Source: Moniliella sp. 'wahieum' (Eukaryota > Basidiomycota > Moniliellomycetes > Moniliellales > Moniliellaceae). From it: a DNA stretch of 64,000 bases. The stretch is from assembly GCA_003971905.1 (NCBI GenBank), contig RSEE01000024.1, positions 620,001 to 684,000 on the forward strand. Direction: 5' to 3'. Shown here in pieces: positions 34,321 to 46,665 of the stretch (within the stretch, counting starts at the first letter, position 1; each line of letters opens with the position of its first letter). Position numbers and translations under genes: made by a program. The notes beneath the pieces are model-generated. The model ran no database searches and was not told where the DNA came from. It saw only the letters and a list, made by a program, of their open reading frames with translations.

Positions 34321-34530
34321 ATTGACAGAGCTTAAGGCTGGGACAGGGGGAACGCTACGTCTAAACCGAACCGTTCATCTTGCGGGGTGTTTGGAAGCGC
34401 CACTAAGGTTAAGGAACCAGGGGGATTGCCAGGATATCAGACCCTCCGGCTCTCGCCATCCGGTCCCGTACCCTAGGAAGCGCGTGTGGACACGGAGGAA
34501 CGTGGTTGACATACGAGCGAGGAACCATTT
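34321..34530. repeat. Dispersed relic repeat R1, copy a
   Basis: About 210 bp similar to 52842-53060 in the same orientation, starting at ATTGACAGAGCTTAAG. On the minus strand both copies encode related peptide (STTFLRVHTRFLGYG here, STTFIRVRKRYLGNG there). This suggests a former coding element, perhaps a transposon (inference). Confidence 0.7.
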
Positions 34531-35592
34531 CCACTGAGACTTAGTAGCCAACTCCTTCCAACGCGCAAACAACTTGCCCGCCGTCTTGGTGCCGTAGTAT
34601 CCTCGCGTCGTCAAAACCAGGGGGAAAAACGGTTCTTGAGTGCGTCCCTGGTACTTGGCGTTCTTGTCGCATTCTCAGGCTTGTTCAAGCAGCCGAACAT
34701 AAGATCGGCGGGTCATCGTACACACTTTTACGTCATAGACACGTGCCGACCGGTGCCACGTTCCCAGCCACCCGCAGCCAGAGATCTCTATCTCTACTCC
34801 ATATTGCCGTGGGAAACGCCTGTGCACTTTTTACATAAGCCTCACGTCAGCCACCGGGGCCGCCGCCACCCACGCCAGCCAGCGAGTATCGGTGATATTG
34901 TTTTCCACGTGGAAGGGTTCCATCGTGGAACGTGGCTACGGTGGCGATGGTGGGCCGGGGACGGTGGCTAAGGTGGCGACGCAGCACCAAGCTGGGGCGA
35001 AGCCCCAGCCGACCGGGCCATAGGCCCGGTGGTCCTCCTCGTATTTTCCGTATACGATGCTTGATGCATGGTGTGGCATGGTCACACATGTGTGTCGCAT
35101 GTCGCGTCACATGTCACACGAGGAAGTGCTATCGGATGATATTCTTAGTGCCTTCGCAGCCTCGCTTGCTTCTGTTGGGGGGTGCTGGGGTTCCCCTGCA
35201 CGGCCCTCGGTGGATCGGTGACGCTCACTTAACCGGGCGGAAGAGTTCCGCTCGCAGGGCGCGCACGCCCTGCTCGCTTCATCTCCCTTCTCTTTCTCCT
35301 GTCTCCTTCCCTTCAGACGTTACCTGAAGACTTATGGTCCGCCACTTTGCCTTCACGCCTTGTCTGAAGGCTGCTTTGCAGCTGAACCATTCTAGCAGCT
35401 TCGTCTCTGTTTCGCTCTGTCAACATCTATATACCAGTGCGGTGGGGCTTAGACAGGAGGGGGTTACCAAAACAGGGTCAGCCAACAGTCAGCATCCTCG
35501 ATCAGTGGGGATCCTTTATCCCACCTTCCATTCTCGTCCCTTCCCACCTTTCTTGTCCAACTCCTGACGGTTTCCGGCCAAATGATTGAGTA

Positions 35593-36072
35593 ATGCAGGC
35601 AACCTCTCGTCTCCACTTAGCTGCCTCATCTTCATCATCCAACCTCGTCCTCCAGCTTTCCATCCGCCCAGTCACGCGAGCCTTCCTTCAGCGGCGTCGA
35701 TTCGCCCTACCACAGCGTATCGCGTGGGTTCCTTTCACAGCTACGTCCACAGCCGCCCCCGCCCAGCTTCAGCCCTGGCAGTCTTTGTCCTCCACAGCAT
35801 CTACCCCCGTCCCTAAGCTCCGGAGGCTTCAGACACGTTGCTACCCCCAATCCGGCGCATACACGGCCTTTCCGCGCGTGCGGCCGCCACGGCTTCACGC
35901 CCAAAGGCTTCTCCTCGGCTCGGATCCATCAAATAGCCCAAACCCGAAACTACCGCAGTCGGCAGCCTTGTGGCCATGCCGACGGCAGTGGCGGCACAAC
36001 TCTCGGCGTGGATTGAAGGAACACTGTGCGCGAGTGTGGTCGTTGGTGCCGCAATGGGGGCACCGGCGGTGA
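35593..36072 (+). CDS. Uncertain ORF with mitochondrial-presequence-like N-terminus
   Basis: 159-codon frame starting MQATSRLHLAASSSSSNL and continuing Arg-rich. A consensus donor GTGAGT lies near its end at 36070, but no downstream exon is seen. Its 3' half is antisense to the CCHC ORF below, so at most one is likely coding there. Kept only because of the presequence-like start. Confidence 0.2.
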   Translation: MQATSRLHLAASSSSSNLVLQLSIRPVTRAFLQRRRFALPQRIAWVPFTATSTAAPAQLQPWQSLSSTASTPVPKLRRLQTRCYPQSGAYTAFPRVRPPRLHAQRLLLGSDPSNSPNPKLPQSAALWPCRRQWRHNSRRGLKEHCARVWSLVPQWGHRR

Positions 36073-36089
36073 GTACGGGTAGGGGGCAT
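35895..36089 (-). CDS. Small protein with two CCHC zinc knuckles
   Basis: 64 codons from the ATG at 36089. Two adjacent knuckles of the form C-x2-C-x4-H-x4-C (CPHCGTNDHTRAQC and CRHCRRHGHKAADC) are separated by 10 residues. Such spacing is hard to obtain by chance. CCHC knuckles bind single-stranded RNA or DNA in Gag proteins and in cellular RNA-binding proteins. No reverse transcriptase or protease frame is seen nearby. It could be an exon of a larger gene, a Gag relic, or a free small protein. Confidence 0.45.
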   Translation of the reverse strand: MPPTRTHRRCPHCGTNDHTRAQCSFNPRRELCRHCRRHGHKAADCGSFGFGLFDGSEPRRSLWA

Positions 36090-36235
36090 TTTAAGGGAGT
36101 GGAGGGACGCGTCGACGCGACTCTGTCATATGCCCGTTAGTTGGCGCAGCCCCCCCCCCGTCACGTGCAGGTCGGGGAGCAGTAGGGTTGCACACTTTTT
36201 GGTGGGTACTGCCATATGGTAATAGAAGATGCCAC

Positions 36236-36312
36236 ATGTCAGTACTGTCACATGTCAGTGGTCATTAAGTCACTAGCCGCTGCATGTCACCGGTCACTGG
36301 TCAGCCATGTGA
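36236..36312. repeat. TCA-spaced palindrome island
   Basis: CATGTCAGTACTGTCACATGTCA, later GTCACCGGTCACTGGTCA and CATGTGAC. Self-complementary tetramers (CATG, GTAC, CCGG) alternate with TCA/TGA, not perfectly periodic. Confidence 0.6.
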
Positions 36313-36763
36313 CAACCACTATACAGCTGCTATGTGTGTGTGTGGATTGGCCCAGTTGGCCCAGGTCTGTCCGGTACACAATAGCTTCTTAGATCTTACC
36401 GGTTACCCAACGCACACTCACGCTTTCATCCCGGTACCATGCGCGTACTCCATACTCGTGGGCTTTGTTAGGGCTGACTCAGCAGGCCTCATTAACCTGA
36501 GGTCTGTTGATGGGCTTGAAACTTCTTGAGGCTGGCTTATTGATAGCGTTTAGCTCTTAACAAGTTGACTGTGGCTTAGCGTCTTAACATCATGCTTAGC
36601 AGGTCTTGGGCCTTTTAGCGCCTCAAATTTCTGGGCTTAATAGCTTAACACCGTATATACCGATCTCATAAAAAGGTCTGAGCGCCTCAGCCTCAGAGGT
36701 GACCTCAAGGCTGTGCCCGCCATTATGGGCCTGGGTAGTGTGGGGACGACGGCGATCGATGTG

Positions 36764-36925
36764 GTGTGACGCCACACTGGTGTAGTGGCGCCGGTAGCCC
36801 AAGTCCGGACCTTCTGGTTTGTTCCGTGCAATATTCCTTCCTGGCTGGCAGGAATATTCTCTAGCCTCTGTAGCTCATGTGCAATGCAATCCACTATTAC
36901 CAACTGCCTGTCCTCTGGTCTTCAA
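36764..36925. repeat. Dispersed relic repeat R2, copy a
   Basis: Similar in inverted orientation to 54056-54245. The plus strand encodes PVAQVRTF and LCSSCAMQSTITNCL; the minus strand of the partner encodes PVAQVRNH and LCSSCAMQYTTNCL. Shared peptide suggests a decayed coding element. Confidence 0.7.
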
Positions 36926-37228
36926 CATGTGGCCAGAAAAGGTGGCTGCGAACTGCTATTAGGAGTGAAATCAGGACACTCAGGATGAGCTGAGCTGAGG
37001 CTCAACAGCCAGGCTGGCTCTTCAGCTCAACCTCAACGCTCAACGCACCCTCTCTGCTTTAACTCCTGTTGGAGCCGCAGGGCAGAGACGCTGCCTGTCA
37101 ATTGGCCGGTGGGAAGGAATTAATCTGTTTCTGTTCTGTTCCACCAAACATGCTAGGAGATTGGGTTTCGGGCATCGCGCTCCATGTTTCGTGGGGAGCC
37201 GCAGGATTATATGGAGGGAGTGGGGAGA

Positions 37229-37258
37229 TGACGCGTGACGTGTGACATGGTGTGACGC
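37229..37258. repeat. TGA-spaced island CGCG/CGTG/CATG
   Basis: TGACGCGTGACGTGTGACATGG: TGA at 7-bp steps with varying tetramers. Confidence 0.65.
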
Positions 37259-40200
37259 GGTGGCGAGCATGGAAGAATCGGCTAGGACAAAAGGTACTTT
37301 TTACTGAGAGATCATCGATCAATGGGTGGGGACGAGGAGTTGGTCACACCAATGAGGGCTCCGAATGAGGTTTTATCCCCTAACTGAGAGGCCGTAGCTA
37401 CTGCTGTCCAATAAGCTAAAGATATTGCCTCCTGTGCAAGGATGAAAGAGGAATAACAGAGGCAAATATATAGCTTCTTGTAAGCAGTCGGTCCGCTGAG
37501 GCGAGTCCGACCTTGAGGAAAGAAAGGAAGGGGGGAACGATGCGCAAGAGGTTTTGATAACCAGCCTTTGACGTGCCCGAGCGGCAGAACCATGAGACAA
37601 AACTTCACTGCCGTGTACCAGTGGCTTGGCCGCAAGACTCAATGACATGTGGTGTACGATCAAGCGCCGAGCCACATATCGATCCTCTAACAGTGCAGTG
37701 TGGAAAGGAAAAAGCAAAGCTTGGTTTTCGCCCCTCTCTCCACCCTCTTTTTGTCATAATCCCGCCATTATATCGCACGCCGGTCTTCTGTCTTCCATTT
37801 TCACCACTTTGAAGTCATCACATTTGCACAGAACTTCAACAGGGACGAAGAAATGCGGCGCCTACCACAGCTCGCTCACTAATTTGGAGCATGTTGTATA
37901 GTAGTTCGTACCAACTCTCAATCACAAGAGATGCCACAGTGGATGAGTTGCTACAGTATAGCCGAACGGAGGACAATCCAAAAGGTATTAAGTGGAGGGT
38001 TTTTGGACAAGTAGAGGATAGCAAAGGCGATGATGATGTGTCTGGGGAAGCCCAGGCTGCAAGACCTCATAAAATGCCACATAATGCCCACCTACAAAAG
38101 GGACAGAGAAGGGTTCGAGTAAGCAAGTTTACATATATAGTACACCGTTCGGCTTCGGAGATCAAAGAGGGGATGACGAAAGGGAGATAGTGAGAAGGCC
38201 CAAGACGTCCTTTTTCCTATAATGCGTGCGGGACCAGAGTTCCCATGAACAAAACCCATCTTCGGCGGTTACTATTTTTCCTTTCTCTCCTTTCCTCTCT
38301 TCATCGATGAGGTCTCAGCTTCATCGGTGGCGATCCGAACAGGGCGGAGGAGAGTTGGGCCGTAACGCGTAATAGGGCTATATCCCTTGTTGGTGAATCC
38401 ATGCACATCTGCTGCCCTCACGCCGTCCACGTAATGGAACAGCCTCGAGACCCTCTGGATGAGCATCCCACTGCAGGTTCACCTCTGATCGAGTAATGAT
38501 ACTCACACATCTAACAATAACTATACTGTTGTCACACAGTTTTTTTGGCTGATATCGCCCCACATTCAATTCATTTGCCTCAAGCTTGAATCAAGCGTCT
38601 CGCTCATCCCCTGTCCTTTTGCTAGTTGCACTATGTCCTGGTATTACATCACATGAAAGTTAGTACATTATCCCCCTCCCGACATTGTCTCGGATTTGAT
38701 CTCACTCATCTGATTAGCACCGTTTTAGTCTTAGCTCCCAACTGTGACAGCAATAGCAGTGTGTCCGTATACTATTCATGTGTGGATTAACGGCGTTCTA
38801 TACGGTCCACACGTTTATCTCGCTCACTCATATGTCGACCACGTGCATTCGTATCCGCTGCCGCTACATCAGGTTTGGAAATTAGAGTGAATGGCCCTGG
38901 AGAGCCATAGGACCGGCCTGACCACTCTGCTGGGGCGACACCGTTGGCCTCTCCGTCTTACAAATGTTATATGAATGCAGCTGCAGTTGCAAACCAGAAG
39001 ATGCCACGGAAACAAAAACACTGCACATACTACTGTGCCACGATCCTCTGATATGAGCTGCCAGGTAACCCTCCCTCTGTTGTTCCCTTCCTCATCATGT
39101 ATCCTTTCGTCTTCCAACAAATCCGTTGCCTTTTTTCTGGCGTACTTGCTTCTACTCGAGTCTCGTGTCTTCCTCCAATTTTCACAACTATCAAGAAAAA
39201 GGTGTAAACTATCGATGTCAACTCCAATGGGCAACCACTGTTGAGTTCAATCGGGGGGCAACTGCCCTCATCTGAATTGTCAGCCATGACGAACACAGTT
39301 ATGAGCGCCTGGGCGAGAACCCTGGGTCTGGAGCCGATTGGTCACAGCTGCCGATACCCTGGTCGACGCAAACGCGCCTCAAAAACCCTATGAATTACCC
39401 GTTTGCTCGCCAAAACACAGAAACAGATGTGGCACTCTCCCGAACTTGGCCAAGACCACAGTAGCTGTGGTGTAGCTTTCTCTGTTGTGTTGTTCTTTTG
39501 CAGTCGGCTCAGGCCCGTGGGTTTGCCCCCCCCTCCAACGCAAGTTGTTCGGCCTTTCGACACTGTCGCATAGGCTTCAATACGGAAACGATGTAGGGGC
39601 AGTCCCACCGTCTTATCGAGTATCTTCTTCCTGTGGAGTCCTCCTCGCCGTCTTCATAGTTCCTTTGGTGGCTCTTGGCCACCACGGACATAAGGCTGTT
39701 TCAGTTACCAGAACATCTCTCTTTTCCTCTTTTTCCTCTGTTTTCGCCCGCGCTGCATTGCGGCACAGCGACAGGATCAGTGCTCGCTCCACAAAAATCA
39801 AAAACGCGCGGTTGTGGTTTGATAGAAAGCGCTTATAGAGAAGTCTAAAGAAGGAGAGGATTGGTGGGCGGCTTAGAATCACAATTGAGATAAAGAAGCA
39901 GGCAGGCGGTGAGTCTGATGAACGTGGCGTTTCATTGCTCACATGGCTTCAATTGAGCTCTATAGCACGAAGGGTACGAGTTCAGGAAGGAAGATGTGAG
40001 CAGGGAAGAAATAGGATCCAAGAGTGTTTGGACGAGGTAGAGAGAAGAGGGGATAGCATTCATATGGGGTAAAGTCACAGAAGCGAATCAGGAGAACGAG
40101 TCGAAGAAACGATTGAAGGGATAATGGCAAGGGTATTCAAGGGCACAATATGAATCAGAGTGAGATAGAGACGAACCTGGGTAGAGACAGAGAGAGATAC

Positions 40201-40709
40201 AGAGGGCTGTTGGGAAAAAAGGCTATGAAGAGAGGCAAGGGGAAAAGGAAAGCGGCGTATGTGGGGTACCTATAACTGGAGATGCTTTACTACTGTGCTC
40301 AACGTTGCTCCCCATTTTGTCGTCGGAGGTCGCGTGCGTGAAGTCACGCCCCACACTTTTTTGGGTCCACTGTGTCTCGCCTCAGCCAAATGTGTGGTCA
40401 CGCCGCGGATTTGGCCGCCGCATGCAACCCATCGAGAGAGAAACGGGCGCTTCTACTACTATTGAAGATGTGGAAGGTTAATCGATTACCCGCACCCCCT
40501 CTGGGTTGAACTTGATATGCGCAAAGGAAACTGACAACAGAGTTTGAGGCCACGGCATGAACAATAGCAGCAGGGCATTTTGAGATCGATTAGCGATAGG
40601 TGCGGTGTGCCCTGGCGTATAGCCACTGAGAGTACTGTAAGCGTTCAACGTTCACTGAGCACTGGAGCCTCAGCTGAATGTAAACGTGTATGTGTCATGA
40701 CAATCCTTT

Positions 40710-40729
40710 TTGAAGCTTGAAGCTTGAAG
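40710..40729. repeat. Heptamer array AGCT-TGA (2-3 units)
   Basis: TGAAGCTTGAAGCTTGAAG, period 7. Confidence 0.75.
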
Positions 40730-40891
40730 TGTGGTCAACGCCAATGGAAACATCCCCTCTTTTGAGGCAACTGTGAACAGGATGTGTGCCTGAAGATCCG
40801 AGAGCCAAATTTACCTCCCGGCCGATTGATGCGCATTGGAAGAGCAACACATATCCAATACCTGGTTCCCGAGTATAATGAGATCTGAGAG

Positions 40892-40912
40892 TTCATCGAT
40901 CATCGATCATCG
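40892..40912. repeat. Heptamer array TCGA-TCA (3 units)
   Basis: TTCATCGATCATCGATCATC, period 7. Confidence 0.8.
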
Positions 40913-41923
40913 TGCTCCGAAACGTGTTCATTCCCGATTGGAGCGCACAATGTATAACCCGAGATCTTTGATGATATGTTGTTTCTCCTGGCTGTTTCAG
41001 AGGAGAACATTATTATTAATAGAACGAGTTTGCCTCCCTCTCATCTATCTTCACATATGCCACACAGTAATGCTCATGTCTACATTGTCGAAGGTTGGTG
41101 TACAGGAACAGAGCGTTTATTAACTGGATCTGTCGTAAAGGTCAAAATTACGTTATCAGGCAAGCTCGGGGTGTGTTTTTTTTATTTATTTATTTATCTT
41201 TTATAGTTCCCTGCCTATTCTGCCTCGGACACGGTCTTTCTTCTTCTCGAACTGTTGGAAGTCAACCTCTCAGCGTGCCGATGGCACTCATGCAGGGCGG
41301 GTTTGGCAACGGACGTGCCGATCCGAGGTAACGGTTGTCACCTCCGCATGAAGAGCATAGATGTGGTGAAGGAGGAAATCTATTGCTGTGGCGAGCGAAA
41401 AAAGCAGAGAAAGCAGTGGAGAGGCAGGAGGAGGAAGTGGAGGAGAAAGCGAGAAGAGAGGGCGGATAAAGCAATCATTGTGGCAGCGGAAGCCCTAAAA
41501 GACGGGACGTTCCACCTTCCAGTCTTATGCCGAGACAGAACCAGAACGTTGTGGCCGTGGATGTAAGAGGAAGAAAGTACTAAACGGTACTTTTGTTAGT
41601 ACAAAACGCTTCACTATTTAATGTACCGCAATGACTGTTCTATGCTTTTCGATTCCTCCTTTCATGATATAGACCGAAAGATGTTATCGTGTTATTTGTG
41701 TTATATATCGGACAAAAGAGAGGGTGTAAGGGGAAAGATGACAGAGATTCAAAGAGTGAAAAAAATTGATGTGAGAGAAGATAGTAAAAAGCCGTGCTGA
41801 AACTGGTGTGGATAGTCCGAAGGGGTGAGGTATCATTGCTTCTGTAAATGTACAGAAGACGGTGGGTGTGGATAAAGTGAGAGTGGTAGTATCACGGGGT
41901 GATTCTAAGAACGAGAGCCAAGG

Positions 41924-44180
41924 TCAGCGACGGAAGATGCCAGGCTTGTTGAGGTTGACCTGTCCTGACCTCTGAACATGTGGATGGTCCGCCTTGCCCT
42001 CCGGGTCATCCAGGAGAGAGGCACATGTCCTGATCGAGGGAAGCCAAGGATCAGCCCGCTCTGTCGTGCTGGGAGAGAGGGAGTTCGGATGGGGAGGTGC
42101 CTTGAGCAGTGCCTGTGCTTCAACGACGTTGGTAGGAACGTGGAGAGGAAGATACATTTCTTCAGCCAGCGGCCCTCTCAGGAGCCGATTGAGTGTCCAG
42201 CGTTGATCCGGGTGAACTGCGAGCATGTGCTGCAGTGCCACTCGGCTCTCACGCGGGATCAAGCGAAAAATCGAATCCGAAGATCCCTTTTGGTACGTCG
42301 TCTCGCTGGCCCTCGACGGCTCGGGCAGAACAGGCTCCTTTTCGGTCAAGACGGAAGGTGGGCAAGCACATGAAGTGTGTGGTTCTCCTTCGGCAACTGT
42401 GCTTTCGTGGCTTTGGTTCGAAGAGGGGGGCTGGGAACAGGCCAGACAAGAGGGACTTGTGCTGGATACAACGTTGGATACGGTAGCCGAGGGGACGTGA
42501 GATGTTGCACTTGAGGTGCTCTGAGAGATATTGGCGCGATCAAAGAGAAAGGAGGGGGCAGTGCTAGGTGCTGTACTGGCCGCAGCAGTATGACCGGGAG
42601 GATGCACAGTTTCCCCAGATTTGGTCATGGCAATGGGGAAATCTGAATTGGGCAGGTGCTGATGCGCGGCACTTCCCACCTGTTGAGCACTGCGGTTGAT
42701 CGTTGTGTCGGTGGAAGTTGGCAAGTTATTCGTCGATATGCGTGTCAAATCTTGGCCTTCCACTGACTTCACCGTAGCAAGCGGCGGACGGACCAGTTCG
42801 GGATGGCTCTGAACATAGAGACGATATGAAGCATCCCTTTCCGGATCGGCCACTTTCCAGGGAAAGCGACGTAGAACCATGGCCAGAAATATAATCCCAA
42901 GAGACCACACGTCGATCAGGCGAGGGTCATACCGGGCTTGAGTTAGAACTTCGGGAGCTAGATAGGGGTCTGATCCCACCACACCCGAAGCTGAAATGAG
43001 TTTGCCTCCTGATTGTGAACTGGGACGGAAAGTGAATGCCGTCCCAAAATCAATCAGCTTCACAACATTGTCCCGGGTCAAGACACAATTGTCTAACTTG
43101 AGATCCCGATGAGCCAATCCGTGAGAATGGAGGTAATCGACACCATCGACAACTTGACGGAAGAGGCAATAGAGTTCCTTGCGGCACATTTGGCCACTCA
43201 TCACGACTGAAAACAAATCGAGCGGAGCATACTCCATTGCGCAGCAGTATCTCTTCCCTGGCATGCCCATCCGCGGCGAGGAGACAAACACATCCAAAGT
43301 TTGGATCAGGTTGCGGTGCTGCAATGCAGCACCCATACAAAGCTCAGCCACCGCCTTGCGCTTGTACGTCTCCTCATTCTCCCCGCCCGCAATGCTCGGA
43401 ACTCCTTAATGGCCACCAACTTCTTGTCCTGGTGTCGGCGCATCAGACGTACTGTACCCCCTGCACCCTCGCCCACTGTGGGGCCCCATTGACCGTAGTT
43501 CTTGATCTGGACCATAGGAGTTTCTTGATCGTTCTTCCTCTGACTACGGCGCATGGAAGCATGCCTCGTACGAGGGGTTGAAGTAGGCAAGGCAGTGCCA
43601 TCACCTGTTGGGTGAAAGTGGATATGGAGGAACTGAAGCCAAAGTAAGTTAGCACACCCGCGTATTTGTAGCTTGACGGACGAAAGATAGGACACACATT
43701 ACGCAAATCGGATATTAGCCCGGCCTTCTTAGCGTTCTTTTTCCTACCTTGGCCAGTGGGTCTCTCCGATTGAGGAGGCAGAGAAGAAGGGGGATGAGGG
43801 GCAGGGCTGGTAACGGGCCGGCGGCTGGTGCGTAATCCGCGCGGATCACCCTTGCCCAATGCGGCATGCTGCAGCGTAGGCCGTGGCTGATGGGAAGTTC
43901 TAACAGACTCTTCTTTGGGTGCGGGGGAGCTGTTACGTGCGTGCGGTAACCCAAGAGCAGAAGCCGCCTCTACCGATGAAAACGGTGCTGGAGGGGAAAC
44001 AGCGGATGCGTCGGACATGGCAAATGATGCGGCAAACCTAGCCTTCGATCCCTCTGAGGGGGTACGGCCGCCGGGGGCGGTGTGTGGCCGATGAGAGGAT
44101 GAGCGGGGGTGGGCGTTGTGGCTGGTGCTGAGACCGTTTGAGCTGGGCGAGCAGCCCGTGCGCGGGAGTATGGCGGGCAT
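41924..44180 (-). CDS. HAL/NPR-family serine/threonine kinase (Sat4/Hal5-like)
   Basis: The ATG at 44180 (MPAILPRTG) opens a Ser/Pro-rich N-terminus. The intron 43632-43695 or nearby joins ISDLRN to FLHIHFHPTG. The kinase domain has YGQWGPTVGEGAGGTVRL, VAIKEFR, AVAELCMGAALQHRNLI, EYAPLDLFSVVMSG, LAHRDLKLDNC, LIDFGTAF and GVVGSDPYLAPEV. All are signatures of the fungal HAL kinase group that regulates potassium and nutrient transporters at the plasma membrane. A long Ser/Thr-rich insert sits inside the C-lobe. It is followed by RLIPRESRVALQHMLAVHPDQRWTL, which closes the domain. One frame break at CCCC 43381-43384 is healed by one added base. Confidence 0.85.
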
Positions 44181-44554
44181 GGCCGTGTGGAGGCGAATGC
44201 GCAAGATGGGGTGGCAAGATGGGGTGGTGGTGAGAGGCCAAAGTGAACTGCTGACCGGGGAGAGTACCTAACTATGCGCCAAGACGGGATCCAGGGTGAA
44301 GTGCACGCGATGCTGACAGCCGACACTGCTGGTGCTTGCGCCGCCCAACGGCGCTGGGCCTGAGCGCCCTGAGTCCAGCGGTGGTCCGCGTGTCAGCACA
44401 GGTGATGAATATAAAACTCTAGTGCGATTAAATCAGGGCGGCCACTCGTTACATGTTACACGCCCTGGCGCCGCTATCCCAGACACACTCCCCCTCTGCT
44501 GTGGGGCAACTGAATCAAATCACCCCGCGGCTGCCGCCCGTGTTCACAATCTCG

Positions 44555-44574
44555 TCATGCGTCACGCGTCACGC
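44555..44574. repeat. Heptamer array CGCG-TCA (2-3 units)
   Basis: GCGTCACGCGTCACGC, same unit as at 26914. Confidence 0.75.
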
Positions 44575-44623
44575 TTGCGCCCGGCGGCACCAAACGACCC
44601 CTGTGGCTTGTTCAGCGATCAAC

Positions 44624-44678
44624 TGAACGTTCAACGTTCAACATTCAATGTTCAACGTGTTCAACTTGAACGTTCAAC
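44624..44678. repeat. Heptamer array ACGT-TCA with inverted tail
   Basis: TGAACGTTCAACGTTCAAC, then degenerate ATTCAATGTTCAACG, then GTTCAACTTGAACGTTCAA. Mostly 7-bp steps with an internal strand flip that allows a long hairpin. Confidence 0.75.
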
Positions 44679-45115
44679 CCGGGTAGCCTCTGCGAGACCT
44701 CAGGCACAGGCGCGGGCTACTATAACCGTGGCATCCTGGACGAAGACATGTGATTACTATGATGTTCTTTTCACTCGACAAACGACATGCATCCTACGGC
44801 CACCACATCCATCGCCGCCAACATCCACCCCATCCACCCGCATAAGCCGACCCAAGAGGAAGAAAGAACGAACGGCATCCGTTGAAACAAAGGAGGACAA
44901 AAGGGCGCACCGGGCAGCCAGCGGGCAACAAACTGATGAGAAGAATAAGGATGGGAGGATAAATCGGCAAAAAGGAGCAAAAAACTTGAGAGGAGATGCA
45001 CGGACGAGAGACCCGTCATTAATCATTGCTGGCACGAACGTGACATTTGTGGTCCACGGTAATAGTAGGAAGCTATCAGGAGCGCACCGCCAATCAGCTA
45101 GCAGTGGTCTGCGCC

Positions 45116-46665
45116 TTACAGAAAGAGAAGCGCAACGGGCGCCAATGCCGCGAGCACAAGACCAGTGAGGGCGAACGGCACAGCAGCTGATGTACGATCG
45201 GACACCGCGGCCTGGCTACCCGACCCCGATGCGGCCGAAGCTGCAGCCGAGGCAGAAGTAGACGTGGACCCTGATCCAGCTGCGGCAGGGGCGGCCGAGG
45301 AAGAGCCCGACTCTGCATCGTGAGACAGAGTCGCATAGTCTCCCAGGGTAGGACCCTTGGGGTCGCCAACCTTGGCAAGGCCGCCATCGGTAATGTTGAG
45401 CGCACCGCGCTTGGGCAGGATGGTGTCGACGGGCTCTACATTGTCTTTGGGTCCAAATTGGTTTTGGTACCACGGAAGGCCCACAATGTCGGGCACACAG
45501 TTCGGTTTGTACCCGACCGACGAGTTGCCCAGATCCCAGTAGTATTCCTTGAACGCCTTGACCGTCTGGTCCTTGGTCTCGTGCATCAGGGTATTAATCC
45601 CAGGCGCCGAGGCATTGGTAGCCCATCCCTTGTACTCCCCGGTAACCTTATCGTACGTGGTACCCTTGCAGTCCGCCAAGTCCTCCGTGCCACCACCAAT
45701 CTTGAGGCACCAGTCATCGGCCTGGCCACAAGAATAGAAAAGAAGTCATGGGTTAGTTAGTGACAAAAATAAAGGAGGGAAGTGGGAAGGGGATGGGGAA
45801 GAAGTGAGAAGTCATCTCAACACGTACGTCGCGGTTCCACATCACGGCCTGCATACCAAGTACCTCCTTGGCAATCGCACGGACACGGTTGTCGAGGTCA
45901 CCCTCGGGCGGGCGCCAGTACATGGGCACCTTGCCCGTGTACTCGTAGATCAACTGCATGGTCCAACCCAGGTCGCCAAGAATCTGCAGGTCAGTCTTGG
46001 TGGTCTGGACGGAATGAGAGAAGGTGTGGACACCAAGATGGATAAGGTCGTGGGTCTCAATCATGGCCTTCATGGCATCAGGAGTGTTGAGAACATTGTA
46101 CCCGATCAAAAAGTGCGTCGAAGGCTGCTTGTTCTCACTGAGGAAACTGGCCAGATCTTGCGAGTACTCTGTCGGGCCATCGTCAAACGTCACAGCCGCC
46201 ACATGGTCCGGGGTGAGGTACAGGTCGCCGTTGAAGCAATTGGTGATGGACCAATTGCAGACCTTGCTTGTATCCGTCCCAGGAGGATACTTGATACCTT
46301 CGTCCGAAGCGGTGGTCTGGGGGATGGAGGGAATGAGCCCAGCGGCCTTCTTGTCATTGTAGCGCTTCACCCAGGCGTCAGGAAGGAACTTCTTGCCTGG
46401 CGCCTGAGGGTCGGCGTAGGTGGGGTAGGGCTTTCCGTTGGCCGAGATGGCGCCAGGGGTAGGAACAGCGCCCCCTGGAAATAGGGCTTGGCAGGGCCAT
46501 TGTCTTGCTGGCGGCGGTGTGTGCAGGCTGGTCGTGGGCATGGTTGCGCTCAAAGAGGTAAGCAAGCTGGTTGCCGCGTTCAAAGGCCTGAGAGGCCGAG
46601 GCCTCGGAGATGGCGCTAGCCGCCAGGAGTGCAGCGGCAAGTGCGGCAAATGTAGGCGCGACCAT
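45116..46665 (-). CDS. Chitin/polysaccharide deacetylase, GPI-anchored type
   Basis: The ATG at 46665 opens a signal peptide (MVAPTFAALAAALLAASA). Exon 1 is 46665-45828, intron 45722-45827, exon 2 45721-45116. The NodB domain (CE4) shows VAAVTFDDGPTEYS (metal and base Asp), HLGVHTFSHS (metal His pair), YWRPPEGDLDNRVR and a WNRD/DDW block across the intron. The C-terminus is Ser/Ala/Gly-rich and ends in a hydrophobic tail (FALTGLVLAALAPVALLFL), a GPI-attachment pattern. It should deacetylate wall chitin to chitosan. One frame change at CCCCC 46471-46475 near residue 65 is healed by two added bases. Confidence 0.9.

Larger units (their letters stand above)
30919..35592. other. Gene-poor block A, first part
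   Basis: About 4.7 kb with only short unstructured frames. It contains many TCA/TGA-spaced heptamer arrays (33.2-33.9 kb), a relic repeat at 34321, and GC-rich stretches near 35.0 and 35.2 kb. No gene can be supported. Confidence 0.5.
36090..41923. other. Gene-poor block A, second part
   Basis: About 5.8 kb without a supportable gene. It contains relic repeat R2 (36764), TCA-spaced arrays, and purine-rich stretches (39.9-40.3 kb and 41.3-41.5 kb). Frames are short and lack motifs. Confidence 0.5.
44181..45115. other. Intergenic with heptamer arrays
   Basis: HAL kinase promoter and chitin deacetylase 3' region. Arrays at 44555 and 44624. No gene seen. Confidence 0.5.

Noticed and set aside
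38869-39296. Minus-strand frames with protein-like composition (SLHLFLDSCENWRK)
   Set aside because: The frame begins at a non-ATG codon, two frames must be mixed, and no motif or splice support is seen.
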